The notes: a model not told the origin generated them from the letters alone. 64,000 nucleotides of DNA from Eubacteriaceae bacterium (GCA_902362875.1 CABIYF010000009.1:39624-103623), one strand, 5' to 3'; shown: positions 26,250-37,412, numbered from the stretch's first letter. A program made the numbers and translations.

Positions 26250-26966
26250 GTGTTAAAGTTAAGCTTGGTAAGTGGAAAGAGAACATTTTTTGCAAGAGGA
26301 AATGAAATTCATTATATTGGAGGAACAGAAATCCTTCCGGCACCGCTTGATTCGGTGGAGGAACAGAAGATGATCCATATGCTTGGAACATCAGCGCAGG
26401 AAGAGGCAAGAGCAAAGCTGATCGAGAGAAATCTACGACTCGTCGTGTACATAGCAAAGAAATTTGACAATACAGGAATTGGTGTGGAAGACTTAATTTC
26501 CATCGGAACGATCGGACTGATCAAAGCGATCAATACATTTAATCCAGCAAAGAAGATCAAACTTGCAACCTATGCATCCAGATGCATTGAAAATGAGATT
26601 TTAATGTATTTAAGGAGAAATAATAAGACAAAGATGGAAGTGTCCATCGATGAGCCGTTAAATGTTGACTGGGACGGAAATGAATTGTTATTATCCGATA
26701 TCCTCGGAACAGATGACGATATCATTTATAAAGATCTGGAACATGAAGTAGACAAGAAACTGTTGATGCGTGCAATGACAACACTGACGGAACGTGAAAA
26801 GATGATCATTGAATTACGATTCGGGATCAACCAGAAAGAAGGCGAGGAAAAAACGCAGAAAGAAGTTGCAGACCTTCTTGGAATCTCACAGTCTTATATT
26901 TCAAGACTGGAAAAGAAGATCATCAAGCGTCTGAAAAAAGAGATGATCAAGATGGGGTGTGTATAA
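26250..26966 (+). CDS. sigE: RNA polymerase sporulation sigma factor SigE
   Basis: The start is placed at GTG 26250 because GGGAGG lies seven bases before it; the in-frame ATG at 26235 overlaps that site. The 238-residue product begins with a pro-sequence ending at [10 protein letters not shown], matching the VYYIGG processing site of Bacillus pro-SigE. Region 2 contains [14 protein letters not shown] and [18 protein letters not shown]; region 4 ends with [20 protein letters not shown]. SigE drives early mother-cell transcription. It follows spoIIGA by 4 bases, as in other spore formers. Confidence 0.97.
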   Translation: MLKLSLVSGKRTFFARGNEIHYIGGTEILPAPLDSVEEQKMIHMLGTSAQEEARAKLIERNLRLVVYIAKKFDNTGIGVEDLISIGTIGLIKAINTFNPAKKIKLATYASRCIENEILMYLRRNNKTKMEVSIDEPLNVDWDGNELLLSDILGTDDDIIYKDLEHEVDKKLLMRAMTTLTEREKMIIELRFGINQKEGEEKTQKEVADLLGISQSYISRLEKKIIKRLKKEMIKMGCV

Positions 26967-27095
26967 TATTGCCAAAATCTTAAGAAAATGTTCACTTTTT
27001 GTCATTTTATCCATGCTATAATGAATTTAACAAAACAATGAGACAGCAGCAATGAGGGGCAGGTTTTATAAACCGCCAGACAAAAGGAGGGTAAA

Positions 27096-28469
27096 ATGAG
27101 AAGAAGTGAAAAACTAGGTATGCTGACAGGATTGATCGTTGGAACGATTCTTTTGCTGATCAGCTTTCTGATGGGAGTGAAGCCAGCCTGCAAGGTATGG
27201 GGAAGCCAGACAGCATTAAGTGCAAGTGAGGCCGAGAAAAAAGGAATAGAGAATAGTTTCCGTTACAAAAATGGAAAATTAATTGTTGATTCAACGAAAA
27301 CAGCAGCGAGGACAACAACAAGTATCAATGTAAAACGGCCTGAGAATGCATCTGCACAGGGAATTGATGTAAGTTATCATCAAGGAGTGATCAACTGGGA
27401 GAAAGTAAAGAATACAGGGAAAGTAGATTTTGCGATCATTCGTTGTGGATATGGAATGAATGAGTGGAATGAGACAACACAGACTTGGACACAGGATGAT
27501 CCACAATGGGAATATAACACAAGCGAATGTGAGAGACTGAATATACCATATGGAGTTTACTTATATTCCTATGCGGATACGACAGAGAAAGCAAAGAGTG
27601 AAGCCGAACATGTGATAAGAATGTTAGAAGGAAAGAATCTGTCTTATCCGATCTACTACGATATGGAAGATAAATCTGTTATGAATAACAGCAAGATAAC
27701 AGCTACAAAAGCAAGCCAGATCGCACAGACATTTTTAAACACAATGAAGGCGGCAGGATATAATAATCTTGGTGTATACAGCAGCAAATATTATTTTGAA
27801 ACAAAACTCACAGCATCTGTATTTAATCAATATCCAAAATGGGTTGCACAGTACAGTAATTCCTGCACCTATAAGAAGAATTATCAGATATGGCAGTGCA
27901 GCAATTCAACAGTGATTAACGGAATTTCCGGAAAGGTTGATTATAATTACAAGATCGGTCTTGTCATTAGTCAGAATAATATCAATACAACGGTTGGAAG
28001 AACAACAGGACTAAGTGCGTATGATCCTGCAAACAGCAAAAAAATATCCGTACAGTGGAAATCTTCCAACACAAAGATCGCAACGGTTGATAAAAATGGA
28101 AAGATCACGGCAAAATCCGCAGGGAAAGTATACATCACAGCAACACTCAACAGTTCAGCCAAAGCAATCTGCAAAGTAACAGTCACACCAAAACCAACAA
28201 AGATCAAAAGTGTAAAGAAAAGCGGTAAAAACGGAATCAAGATCACATGGAACAAAGTATCCGGTATCAGCAATTACCAGATCTACATGTCCACAAAATC
28301 AAAATCAGGTTTTAAAAAGATCGCCACAGTTTCTGCCAGCAAAACATCTTACACAAAAACTAAATTAAAAAAAGGCAAAAGATATTATTTCAAAATAAGA
28401 ACAGCCAAAAAAGTTTCAGGAGCATATTACTATAGTTCCTACACAGCAGTAAAATCAGTAAAACGATAA
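27096..28469 (+). CDS. Secreted GH25 lysozyme with Big_2 and fibronectin III domains
   Basis: This 457-residue protein has an N-terminal membrane anchor or signal (about 10-27). The glycoside hydrolase 25 barrel (about 88-300) carries catalytic acids at Asp91 (GIDVSYHQG), Asp189 and Glu191 (YYDMED). A bacterial Ig-like Big_2 domain (about 305-365) and a fibronectin type III domain (about 370-457) follow and probably bind the wall. It cleaves the N-acetylmuramic acid-glucosamine bond of peptidoglycan. AAAGGAGGGTAAA precedes the ATG. Being next to spoIIGA-sigE may be chance; no SigE-type promoter was identified. Confidence 0.93.
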   Translation: MRRSEKLGMLTGLIVGTILLLISFLMGVKPACKVWGSQTALSASEAEKKGIENSFRYKNGKLIVDSTKTAARTTTSINVKRPENASAQGIDVSYHQGVINWEKVKNTGKVDFAIIRCGYGMNEWNETTQTWTQDDPQWEYNTSECERLNIPYGVYLYSYADTTEKAKSEAEHVIRMLEGKNLSYPIYYDMEDKSVMNNSKITATKASQIAQTFLNTMKAAGYNNLGVYSSKYYFETKLTASVFNQYPKWVAQYSNSCTYKKNYQIWQCSNSTVINGISGKVDYNYKIGLVISQNNINTTVGRTTGLSAYDPANSKKISVQWKSSNTKIATVDKNGKITAKSAGKVYITATLNSSAKAICKVTVTPKPTKIKSVKKSGKNGIKITWNKVSGISNYQIYMSTKSKSGFKKIATVSASKTSYTKTKLKKGKRYYFKIRTAKKVSGAYYYSSYTAVKSVKR

Positions 28470-28563
28470 AAACTACCAAAACTACCCCTTTCAATTCTGT
28501 TCCATTTGTAGTAGCATAAAAGGTATCAAATGATATAGAAAAAGGAGATTGTGTAAAGATTTT

Positions 28564-31464
28564 ATGAATAATAAATATACAATTATCAAACAGGAATCTA
28601 TTGAAGAATTAAATGGAACAGGATACCTTTTAAAACATAACAAGACAGGGGCAAGAGTCGTTGTCGTATCAAACGAAGATGACAATAAGGTATTCCAGAT
28701 CGGCTTTCGTACACCACCGACAGACGACACTGGAGTACCTCATATCTTAGAGCATTCCGTATTATGCGGATCAAGAGAATTTCCAATGAAAGACCCGTTT
28801 GTAGAACTGGTCAAAGGATCATTAAACACATTTTTAAATGCTATGACATATCCAGACAAGACAGTCTATCCGGTTGCAAGCCAGAATGACAAAGATTTCT
28901 TTAATCTGGTACATGTCTATCTTGATGCCGTATTTTATCCAAACATCTACAAGAAACCAGAGATCTTAAAACAGGAAGGATGGCATTATGATCTGTTAAG
29001 TGAAGATGCCGACCTTACTTATAATGGTGTTGTATTTAACGAGATGAAAGGAGTATTCTCATCTCCAGACCAGCAGCTTGCACGTATCATCCAGAAATCA
29101 TTATTAGAGGAAACACCATATGGATTTGAGTCAGGTGGAGATCCAAAGGCAATCCCTGATCTGACTTATGAGATGTTCCTTGATTTTCATAAGACTTATT
29201 ATCATCCATCCAACAGTTACATTTATTTGTATGGAGATATGGATGTTGATGAATATCTGACATTTATCGATGAACATTATTTAAGTGATTTCGATGAGAA
29301 ACAGATTGATTCTTCATGGGAGAAGCAGCAGCCATTTACAGAAGTAAAACGAGTCGAAGAATATTATCCAGTCGGGGAAAATGATTCTGAAGAAGAGAAG
29401 ACTTATTTATCTTATAATGCAGTCATCGGGGACAGTTTGGATGCAAAGCTCTATTTAGGATTTGAAATCTTAAACAGAGTGTTATTTGATGCACCAGGGG
29501 CGCCGGTTAAGAAAGCACTGATGGATGCACAGATCGGAAAAGATATTCAAAGCTCTTATGACAATGGAATCATGCAGCCAGTATTTTCTGTGATCGCACA
29601 GGAAGCAAGGGATGATCAGGAAGAAGAATTTGTTAAGATCTTAGAAGAGAATTTAGCAAAGATCGCCGAAGAAGGAATTCCAAGAAGAAATCTTTTAGCT
29701 GCATTTAATTATTATGAATTCAAATACAGAGAAGCAAACTTTGGACGTTTTCCAAAGGGACTGATGTATGGACTTCAGATGTATGACAGCTGGTTATATG
29801 ACGATGAGAAACCATTTATCCATATCAAGACAAATGAGACATTTAAACAGTTAAGAGAAGAGATAGAGAATGGTTATTTTGAAAATCTGATCAAAGAAAA
29901 TCTGATCAATAACAAACATAAGTCCATCGTAATTATGAAGCCAAAGAAAGGTTTACAGAAGGTCAAAGACCAGGAAGAAGCGAATAAATTAAAAGCTTAT
30001 AAAGATTCTTTATCTGAAGATGAAGTGAAGAAATTAGTGGAAGAGACAAAACAGTTAAAAGCATCACAGGAAGAAGCTTCAACAAAAGAGGAATTAGAGA
30101 AGATTCCAGTGATTGACATTGAAGATATCAGAAAAGATGTCAAACCATTATCCAATGTGGAATCTGAACTTGGAGGTGTGAAAGTCTTATGGCATCAGTA
30201 TTTTACAAACAAGATCGCTTACGTCAAACTCGCATTTGATATGAGTCATGTGCCAATGGATCTCGTGCCATATGCATCATTTTTAGCAGAGATCTTAACG
30301 ATCGTTGATACAACACACTATAGTTATCAGGAATTAGGAAACGAGATCAGCATTGAGACAGGTGGCATCAGCGCGACCATGGATGTGATGCCAACGGATG
30401 TGCATGAATTTCTGCCAATGTTTATCTTAAAGACAAAATGCTTCTATTCTAATATCGAAAAAGCATTTGAGTTATTAAAAGAAGTGGCATTTGAAAGCAA
30501 ATTAGATCATAAGAAACGACTGAAAGAGATCATCGGACAGATTTATACAAACCTTAAGATCACACTGACTGAAACAGGTCATAAGAGTGCGGCAAACCGT
30601 GCGATGTCTTATTTCTCAGAATATGCAGCATACCGTGAAGCGATTCAGGGGATTACGATGTATGAGACTGTGAAGAAGTGGTATGAAGATTTCGATGAAG
30701 AATATGACAATATCGTTAATGGTTTAAAAGAAGCTGCAAGAATGATCTTTGAAAAACAAAATATGACGATCAGTTATACAGGAAAAGAAGAAGCACCTGA
30801 ATTCATGAAAGCTGAAGTAGAAAGCTTTATCGAAGGATTATATGAAGACCAGAAACAGGGTGAGAAAGTCAAAGTTACATGTACAAAGAGCAATGAAGGA
30901 TTTGCAACGGCAGGCGGTGTTCAATATGTGGCATGTGCTGGAAACTTTAAAGATGCAGGACTTGAGTATACAGGAGCGTTAAAAGTGCTTCAGATGATCT
31001 TCTCCTATGAATATCTGTGGATTCAGATCCGTGTCAAAGGTGGTGCGTATGGATGCATGTGCAGCTTCTCAGATCAGGGAGATTCTATGTTTGTGACATA
31101 CCGTGATCCAAACCTTTCTGAATCTTATAAAGTATATGACGAGGCAGCAGATTATGTAGCAGATTTTGATGCAGATGATCGTGATATGAAGAAATATATC
31201 ATTGGAACGATCGGAAGCATGGATATGCCAATGGAAGCGGTTGATATGGGGGCAAGAAGTTTCCATGCATATTTCTTAGGTAAGACAGAAGCTGAGCTTC
31301 AGAAGGTAAGAGATCAGGTATTATCCTGTACACAGGAAGATATCAGAGCATTAGCACCGATCGTTAAAGCAGTCGTAGAAGCAGGAAACCGCTGCTGCAT
31401 TGGAAATGAAGAGAAGATCGATCAGAATAAAGAATATTTTGATGAAGTAAAACATGTACTATAG
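28564..31464 (+). CDS. M16C zinc peptidase (presequence-protease-like)
   Basis: This large peptidase (966 residues from ATG 28564) has the inverted zinc motif His60-x-x-Glu63-His64 (HILEH) and the downstream acidic ligand region FNEMKGVFSSPDQ. Four M16 half-domains form the closed chamber typical of PreP/Cym1 (970-1000 residues). It degrades peptides inside the cell; no signal peptide is seen. An AAGGAG site at 28542-28547 is 16 bases before the ATG, and an in-frame TTG at 28549 is too close to that site, so the start is not certain. It heads an operon with era and recO. Confidence 0.93.
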   Translation: MNNKYTIIKQESIEELNGTGYLLKHNKTGARVVVVSNEDDNKVFQIGFRTPPTDDTGVPHILEHSVLCGSREFPMKDPFVELVKGSLNTFLNAMTYPDKTVYPVASQNDKDFFNLVHVYLDAVFYPNIYKKPEILKQEGWHYDLLSEDADLTYNGVVFNEMKGVFSSPDQQLARIIQKSLLEETPYGFESGGDPKAIPDLTYEMFLDFHKTYYHPSNSYIYLYGDMDVDEYLTFIDEHYLSDFDEKQIDSSWEKQQPFTEVKRVEEYYPVGENDSEEEKTYLSYNAVIGDSLDAKLYLGFEILNRVLFDAPGAPVKKALMDAQIGKDIQSSYDNGIMQPVFSVIAQEARDDQEEEFVKILEENLAKIAEEGIPRRNLLAAFNYYEFKYREANFGRFPKGLMYGLQMYDSWLYDDEKPFIHIKTNETFKQLREEIENGYFENLIKENLINNKHKSIVIMKPKKGLQKVKDQEEANKLKAYKDSLSEDEVKKLVEETKQLKASQEEASTKEELEKIPVIDIEDIRKDVKPLSNVESELGGVKVLWHQYFTNKIAYVKLAFDMSHVPMDLVPYASFLAEILTIVDTTHYSYQELGNEISIETGGISATMDVMPTDVHEFLPMFILKTKCFYSNIEKAFELLKEVAFESKLDHKKRLKEIIGQIYTNLKITLTETGHKSAANRAMSYFSEYAAYREAIQGITMYETVKKWYEDFDEEYDNIVNGLKEAARMIFEKQNMTISYTGKEEAPEFMKAEVESFIEGLYEDQKQGEKVKVTCTKSNEGFATAGGVQYVACAGNFKDAGLEYTGALKVLQMIFSYEYLWIQIRVKGGAYGCMCSFSDQGDSMFVTYRDPNLSESYKVYDEAADYVADFDADDRDMKKYIIGTIGSMDMPMEAVDMGARSFHAYFLGKTEAELQKVRDQVLSCTQEDIRALAPIVKAVVEAGNRCCIGNEEKIDQNKEYFDEVKHVL

Positions 31465-31487
31465 AGAAAACAGGGAAAGGACAATTT

Positions 31488-32393
31488 ATGGCAAATGAAT
31501 TTAAATCTGGTTTTGTAACATTTATCGGACGACCAAATGTTGGAAAATCAACATTAATGAACCGCTTGATCGGACAGAAGATCGCGATCACATCAAGCAA
31601 ACCACAGACAACAAGAAATCGTATTCAGACTGTGTATACAGATGAAAGAGGACAGATCATCTTCCTCGATACACCGGGGATCAACAAAGCAAAAAATAAA
31701 CTTGGAAACTATATGTTACAGGTTGCAGAACGCACATTAAATGAAGTTGATGTAGTTTTATGGTTAGTAGAACCAAGTACTTTTATTGGTGGCGGTGAAA
31801 AATATATCATTGAACAGTTATCTAAGATCAAAACACCGATCATTTTGGTGATCAACAAGATTGATACAGTGGAAGAAAAAGATATCTTAGAAGCAATCGA
31901 TACTTACAAAGATGTATGTGACTTTGCAGAAATCATACCGGTATCAGCTCTGAAAGGCAAGAATACAGATGATGTCATAGACAGCATTTATAAATATTTA
32001 GATGAAGGTCCAATGTATTTTGATGAAGACACGATCACAGACCAGCCAGAGAGACAGATCTGTGCAGAGCTGATCCGTGAGAAAGCACTTCGCTTGTTAA
32101 GCCAAGAGATTCCGCATGGAATCGCTGTTGTGATCGATGCGATGAAGGTCAGACGTCATGGACATATCGTGGATATCGATGCAACGATCGTATGCGAGAG
32201 AGATTCCCATAAAGGGATCATTATCGGAAAGCAGGGATCTATGCTTAAGAAGATCGGTACACAGGCAAGGATCGAGATGGAAAACCTTCTTGATATGAAA
32301 GTAAATCTTCAGTTGTGGGTCAAAGTGAAAAAAGACTGGAGAGACAGTGATATGCTGCTTAAGAACTACGGATATGATAAGAAAGAAGTATAA
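31488..32393 (+). CDS. era: GTPase Era
   Basis: This 301-residue GTPase helps 16S rRNA maturation and 30S assembly. The P-loop is GRPNVGKST (near 14-22), G3 is DTPG, G4 is NKID, and the C-terminal KH domain has GIIIGKQGSMLKKIG (RNA binding). Length is standard. It follows the M16C gene by 23 bases and precedes recO by 2 bases, a conserved era-recO order in Firmicutes. Confidence 0.98.
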   Translation: MANEFKSGFVTFIGRPNVGKSTLMNRLIGQKIAITSSKPQTTRNRIQTVYTDERGQIIFLDTPGINKAKNKLGNYMLQVAERTLNEVDVVLWLVEPSTFIGGGEKYIIEQLSKIKTPIILVINKIDTVEEKDILEAIDTYKDVCDFAEIIPVSALKGKNTDDVIDSIYKYLDEGPMYFDEDTITDQPERQICAELIREKALRLLSQEIPHGIAVVIDAMKVRRHGHIVDIDATIVCERDSHKGIIIGKQGSMLKKIGTQARIEMENLLDMKVNLQLWVKVKKDWRDSDMLLKNYGYDKKEV

Positions 32394-32395
32394 AG

Positions 32396-33118
32396 ATGTC
32401 ACAAGAGATCAAAGTGACAGGTATGGTCTTACAGGCTGGAAATATCGGGGAGTATGATAAGCGGATCGTACTCCTCACAAAAGAGCGTGGAAGGATCTCG
32501 GCATTTGCAAGAGGTGCAAAAAAAGCAACCAGTCAGTATGCGGCAGCCTGTCAGCCATTTACATTTGGAGAGTTTTCCTTATATGAGGGAAAAAATTCTT
32601 TTAATCTGATGTGGGCCGGGGTTGAGAATTATTTTGATACTCTGAAAAAAGACCTGGATCTCATTTATTATGCGAGTTATTTTTGTGAACTTGCATCCTA
32701 TCTGACAAGAGAGAATAACGATGAGTTAGAAATCTTAAAATTACTCTATCAGACACTGCGTGCATTAGAAAAAAAGACGATCAATATTGAATTGGTCCGC
32801 TGTATTTATGAGATTAAGATCCTTGCATTATATGGAATCGGAATCGAAGCATCCAGATGTGTAAAATGTGGGAGCAGTGAAGATCTGATCTGGTTTGATG
32901 CAAGAGAAAGCGGAGTGGTATGTAACAAATGTGAACATGGGAAAGTGAAAGTAAGCCCTGCAACATTATATACACTTCAGTACATTCTCTACAGTTCGAT
33001 CGAGAAGCTTTATACCTTTAAAGTCAGTGCGGATGTTTTATGGGAATTAAAAAAGATCGTTCGCGAATATATGCGTTATCATGTGAATCACGAATTTAAA
33101 TCTTTATTATTTTTGTAA
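32396..33118 (+). CDS. recO: DNA repair protein RecO
   Basis: This 240-residue protein has an N-terminal OB fold (VTGMVLQAGNIGEYDKRIVLLTKERGRISAFARGAKK) that binds single-stranded DNA and SSB. A central zinc-binding set, CVKCGSSEDL and CNKCEHG (four Cys), is followed by a helical end. It loads RecA onto gaps with RecR. It is translationally coupled to era and followed by a strong terminator at 33149. Confidence 0.96.
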   Translation: MSQEIKVTGMVLQAGNIGEYDKRIVLLTKERGRISAFARGAKKATSQYAAACQPFTFGEFSLYEGKNSFNLMWAGVENYFDTLKKDLDLIYYASYFCELASYLTRENNDELEILKLLYQTLRALEKKTINIELVRCIYEIKILALYGIGIEASRCVKCGSSEDLIWFDARESGVVCNKCEHGKVKVSPATLYTLQYILYSSIEKLYTFKVSADVLWELKKIVREYMRYHVNHEFKSLLFL

Positions 33119-33148
33119 GATCAGATTTTAATGAAAAAAGAGTTAATA

Positions 33149-33178
33149 AAAAAGAGCCGGTCATCCGGCTCTTTTTAT
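33149..33178. terminator. Terminator after recO
   Basis: AAAAAGAGCCGG pairs with CCGGCTCTTTTT around the loop TCAT. A-rich and T-rich flanks let it serve both recO and the convergent XRE regulator gene. Confidence 0.93.
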
Positions 33179-33194
33179 GTCTGAGATATGTAAT

Positions 33195-33527
33195 CTATTT
33201 GCATAAAATGCGAAGAACTTTAACAAATTTTTCTTTGTCGTCTGTAGAGAATTTTTCCAATAGACGAAGAATTTCTTTGTTCAGTACGTTATCTTTTTCA
33301 CCATTATCATCTGATTCTGGACGAAGAAGATAATCAATAGATACATTCAGAAGTTTTGCGTAATAAGACAGTACACGAAGGTTCATCTTAACACGGTCGT
33401 TTTCAATGTTGCTGATGAATGCAACTGTTACGTCAAGTGCATCAGCAATCTGTTCTTGAGTGTACCCTGCCTGCTTACGCAGAGTTTTCATTCTTTTACC
33501 AACATTGGTATAGTCAATTTGATACAT
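33195..33527 (-). CDS. XRE-family helix-turn-helix regulator
   Basis: The start is taken at ATG 33527 (MYQIDYTNVG), preceded by AAAGGGA. The 110-residue protein has a Cro/CI helix-turn-helix at about 10-65 (KTLRKQAGYTQEQIADALDVTVAFISNIEN), followed by a C-terminal helix pair of about 30 residues with many charges. The form is like stand-alone SinR-type regulators. It is transcribed away from glyS, with an AT-rich 190-base control region between. The target is unknown. Confidence 0.85.
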   Translation of the reverse strand: MYQIDYTNVGKRMKTLRKQAGYTQEQIADALDVTVAFISNIENDRVKMNLRVLSYYAKLLNVSIDYLLRPESDDNGEKDNVLNKEILRLLEKFSTDDKEKFVKVLRILCK

Positions 33528-33654
33528 GGTTATAAATTCCCTTTCTTCATATCTCATTAATAACATCAATTATTATAATATAAAAAAATATAAAAAGTAA
33601 TATTCATTCAGTATATTTGATATATCTATAAGCGTTAAGTTTTTGAAATATACC

Positions 33655-33683
33655 TTGAAAAATTACTTATTACAAGATACAAT
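33655..33683 (+). promoter_or_regulatory. Promoter of glyS
   Basis: TTGAAA (33655-33660) and TACAAT (33678-33683) are 17 bases apart; a second TATAAT at 33685-33690 lacks a good -35. No T-box leader is seen between here and the start at 33722. Confidence 0.75.
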
Positions 33684-33721
33684 ATATAATAATACAAAAA
33701 AGTGAAGAGGTAAAGGCTATT

Positions 33722-35110
33722 ATGAAATTAACAATGGAGAAAATCGTTAACCTTGCCAAGGTACGTGGATTTGTATACAGTGGTTCTGAAATTTATGGAG
33801 GACTTGCGAATACATGGGATTATGGAAACCTTGGAGTAGAACTTAAGAACAACGTAAAGAAAGCATGGTGGAAGAAGTTCGTTCAGGAAAGTCCATACAA
33901 TGTAGGAATTGACTCTGCGATCTTAATGAACCCTCAGACATGGGTGGCATCAGGACATCTTGGAAACTTCTCTGATCCATTAATGGATTGTAAAGAATGC
34001 CATGAACGTTTCCGTGCAGATAAAATGATTGAAGATTATATGCAGGAACATGGTATGGAGATCGAAGGATCTGTAGATGCATGGTCCAAAGAAGAGATGG
34101 AAAGCTTCATCAATGATCATGATGTTGTATGCCCATCTTGTGGAAAGAAGAATTTCACAGAAATCCGTCAGTTTAACCTGATGTTTAAGACATTCCAGGG
34201 TGTTACAGAAGATGCGAAGAATACAGTGTACTTACGTCCTGAAACAGCACAAGGAATCTTTGTAAACTTCAAGAATGTTCAGAGAACATCAAGAAAGAAG
34301 ATCCCATTTGGAATCGGACAGATCGGTAAATCATTCCGTAACGAGATTACACCAGGAAACTTTACTTTCCGTACACGTGAGTTTGAACAGATGGAATTAG
34401 AATTCTTCTGTGAGCCAGACAAAGACTTAGAATGGTTCGAATACTGGAAGAACTACTGCATCAACTGGTTACAGACACTTGGAATCAAAGAAGACGAGAT
34501 GAGAGTGCGTGACCACGAGAAAGAAGAATTATCTCATTATTCTAAAGCAACATCCGATATTGAATTTATGTTCCCATTCGGATGGGGTGAATTATGGGGT
34601 ATCGCAGACCGTACAGATTATGATTTAACTCAGCATCAGAACACATCTGGTGAAGATTTAACATACTTTGATGATGTGAACAAAGAACGTTACATTCCAT
34701 ACGTTATCGAACCTTCTCTTGGAGCAGACCGTGTGACATTAGCATTCTTATGCTCTGCTTATGATGAAGAAGAATTAGAAGGTGGAGATACAAGAACAGT
34801 TCTTCATTTCCATCCAGCATTAGCACCTGTTAAGATCGGTATCTTACCATTATCTAAGAAGTTAAGTGATGGTGCGATGAAAGTTTATGAAGAATTAGTA
34901 AAAGAATATAACTGCGAATTCGATGAACGTGGTAACATCGGTAAACGTTATAGAAGACAGGATGAGATCGGAACACCTTACTGTGTAACATTTGACTTTG
35001 ATTCTTTAGAAGATAATGCAGTTACAGTACGTGACCGTGACACAATGGAACAGGAACGTGTTAAGATCGAAGATCTGAAAGCATATTTTGCAGAAAAATT
35101 CGCATATTAA
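33722..35110 (+). CDS. glyS: Glycyl-tRNA synthetase, single-chain dimeric type
   Basis: This 462-residue class II enzyme is of the alpha2 (GlyQS) type. Motifs include [16 protein letters not shown] near the start, [13 protein letters not shown] (motif 2 entry), [25 protein letters not shown] (motif 2), and [14 protein letters not shown] (motif 3). It also has a zinc-binding-like CKECHE and CPSCGKKN pair. It charges tRNA-Gly. GAAGAGGTAAAGGC precedes the ATG. Confidence 0.97.
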   Translation: MKLTMEKIVNLAKVRGFVYSGSEIYGGLANTWDYGNLGVELKNNVKKAWWKKFVQESPYNVGIDSAILMNPQTWVASGHLGNFSDPLMDCKECHERFRADKMIEDYMQEHGMEIEGSVDAWSKEEMESFINDHDVVCPSCGKKNFTEIRQFNLMFKTFQGVTEDAKNTVYLRPETAQGIFVNFKNVQRTSRKKIPFGIGQIGKSFRNEITPGNFTFRTREFEQMELEFFCEPDKDLEWFEYWKNYCINWLQTLGIKEDEMRVRDHEKEELSHYSKATSDIEFMFPFGWGELWGIADRTDYDLTQHQNTSGEDLTYFDDVNKERYIPYVIEPSLGADRVTLAFLCSAYDEEELEGGDTRTVLHFHPALAPVKIGILPLSKKLSDGAMKVYEELVKEYNCEFDERGNIGKRYRRQDEIGTPYCVTFDFDSLEDNAVTVRDRDTMEQERVKIEDLKAYFAEKFAY

Positions 35111-35202
35111 TAACAATGAGGATCCGGGGAACATCTCTCCGGATTTTCTTTACCCAAAAACAATCCCCAAAACAGCCAAAGAGATCATGGAGGGCAGGAT
35201 TT

Positions 35203-37341
35203 ATGAGTAAAAACTACGATTTTTCCTACACACAGGACAGGGAATTGTCCTGGTTGAAGTTTAATGAACGAGTGTTAAGAGAGGCAGATAAGAAGAATGT
35301 TCCAATCTTTGAGAGATTGAAATTTCTTGAGATATTTACAAACAATCTGGATGAATTTTTTATGGTCAGGGTAGGAAGTATTCATGAAATGAGCCTGATC
35401 CATGACAATCACAGAGATATCCGTTCGGATCTGACCCCGGAAGAGCAGTTAGATGAGATTGCAAAACATGTCAGACCATTGTATGAATTAAGAGATCAGA
35501 TCTTTGCGAAAGTCTCCAAAGAATTAGAAGAGAAAAATATCATAAGGTGTCAGATAGACAAACTGACAAAAGAAGAGAAGAAAAAGTTAAAAACTTATTA
35601 TGAGGCAATGATCCTTCCAGTGCTTTCGCCGATCGTCATTGGAAAGCAACATCCATTTCCACATATTCCGAATAAAGTTTTACAAATAGGACTGATTTTA
35701 AAGAAGAAGGAGAAGATATCATTTGGAATCATCGGACTTCCAAAAGAGTTAGAGCGTATGGTTTTCCTTCCGGGAGATGGAAGAAGATATGTACTTCTTG
35801 AAGATATCATCTTATATTATTGCGATGATCTGTTTGAAAATTATACGGTGGAAGAAAAGGCAGTTTTATGTATCACAAGGAGCGCAGATATTAATCCAGA
35901 TGACGAAATTTACGAATCAACGGATGATTACCGCAGCCATATGAAGAAGATCATTAAGATGAGGGCAAGATTAAAACCAGTCCGTCTAGAGTTAGAAGGA
36001 AATGATCATAAGCAGATCAAACGATACCTGTCTGTGCGTTTAAATATTTCAGAACAGGATATCTTCAGAAGCCAGACTCCGTTAGATTTAAAATATGTGT
36101 ATAAACTCACAGATAAGGTTTCCAAAGAAGAACGCAAGAGTGGATGCTACCGTCCATTTGTGCCAGCCCTAAACAGAGATTTTATTCCGGGTATGAGTGT
36201 GACAAAGCAGATCATACAAGGAGATAAACTGTTATCATTTCCATTTGACAGCATGGATACATTTATTGAATTATTAAAAGAAAGTGCCAGAGATAAGGAG
36301 ACACTGTCGATTAAGATCACGATCTATCGTCTTGCAAAACAGGCAAGGATCGTCAAATATCTGTGTGAAGCTGCTGAAAATGGAAAAGAGGTTCTTGTTT
36401 TAATGGAACTTCGAGCCAGATTTGATGAAGAAAATAACATCAATTATTCAGAAATTCTGGAAGATGCCGGATGCAAGGTGATGTATGGGATGGAAGATTA
36501 TAAAGTACATTCCAAAGTATGTCTGATCACGAAGAAAAACAGCCGCGGAATCTATTATATCACGCAGATCGGTACAGGAAATTATAATGAAAGTACATCT
36601 AAATTGTATACAGATTTAAGTCTTATGACAGCATCGGAAGAGATTGGACATGATGCGTCAGTTTTCTTCCATAACATGGCAACTTTTAATCTAAATGGAT
36701 CATATAAGCATCTGCTTGTTGCACCATCGAGTCTTCAGGATGGGATCATAAAAAGAATTGAACGCGAGCGGATGAAAGCGGAAAGTTTTCAGCCATGTGG
36801 AATCTTTATGAAAATGAATTCGCTGACAGATCGAAAGATCATTGATGAATTATCAAAAGCATCAACAGCAGGAGTTCCGATTTTTCTTCTAATCCGAGGA
36901 ATCTGCTGTATCCGTCCGGGAATTCCAGGCAAGACAGAGAATATCAGGGTAGAGAGTATTGTTGGAAGATTCTTAGAGCATTCAAGAATTTATGCATTTG
37001 GTGTTGGAGACGATACAGATATTTATATTTCATCTGCAGATATGATGACAAGAAATACAAGAAGACGTGTAGAAGTTGCCGCACCAGTCTATGATCCGAG
37101 ATTAAAACAAAGAATCTTAAAGATGATCGAGATCATGAAGTCAGATAATATTCAGGCACAGGTACTGCTTTCCAATGGAGAGTACACGACCAAGAAGAAA
37201 CGGGAAGATAATATTAATTCACAGATCCATTTCTTAAATGAGGCAAGAAGACTTGTGAAAAAGGAAAAGACACCAAAACAAAATCTTTTACATCAGGTAA
37301 AAGGTATCTTTTTTGGAAAGAAAAAATTAAGAAAAAAATAA
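35203..37341 (+). CDS. ppk: Polyphosphate kinase 1
   Basis: The start is set at ATG 35203 because GGAGGGCAGGATTT precedes it and MSKNYDFSYTQDRELSWLKFNERVL is the usual family beginning; the longer frame from 35116 covers the intergenic region. The 712-residue enzyme has the N-terminal, head and two phospholipase-D-like catalytic domains. The autophosphorylated His lies in the YKVHSKVCLI motif. It makes long-chain polyphosphate from ATP. A weak hairpin (about 35121-35150) separates it from glyS. Confidence 0.96.
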   Translation: MSKNYDFSYTQDRELSWLKFNERVLREADKKNVPIFERLKFLEIFTNNLDEFFMVRVGSIHEMSLIHDNHRDIRSDLTPEEQLDEIAKHVRPLYELRDQIFAKVSKELEEKNIIRCQIDKLTKEEKKKLKTYYEAMILPVLSPIVIGKQHPFPHIPNKVLQIGLILKKKEKISFGIIGLPKELERMVFLPGDGRRYVLLEDIILYYCDDLFENYTVEEKAVLCITRSADINPDDEIYESTDDYRSHMKKIIKMRARLKPVRLELEGNDHKQIKRYLSVRLNISEQDIFRSQTPLDLKYVYKLTDKVSKEERKSGCYRPFVPALNRDFIPGMSVTKQIIQGDKLLSFPFDSMDTFIELLKESARDKETLSIKITIYRLAKQARIVKYLCEAAENGKEVLVLMELRARFDEENNINYSEILEDAGCKVMYGMEDYKVHSKVCLITKKNSRGIYYITQIGTGNYNESTSKLYTDLSLMTASEEIGHDASVFFHNMATFNLNGSYKHLLVAPSSLQDGIIKRIERERMKAESFQPCGIFMKMNSLTDRKIIDELSKASTAGVPIFLLIRGICCIRPGIPGKTENIRVESIVGRFLEHSRIYAFGVGDDTDIYISSADMMTRNTRRRVEVAAPVYDPRLKQRILKMIEIMKSDNIQAQVLLSNGEYTTKKKREDNINSQIHFLNEARRLVKKEKTPKQNLLHQVKGIFFGKKKLRKK

Positions 37342-37412
37342 CTCGCAATTAATACCCGAAATAGGGTATACTATACCTAACCAAAATGCTTAACATTCAA
37401 GGAGGGATAACC

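Noticed and set aside
33600..33721. T-box or glycine riboswitch before glyS
   Set aside because: The leader after the promoter is only about 30 bases and has no specifier stem or TGGCACC-like motif.
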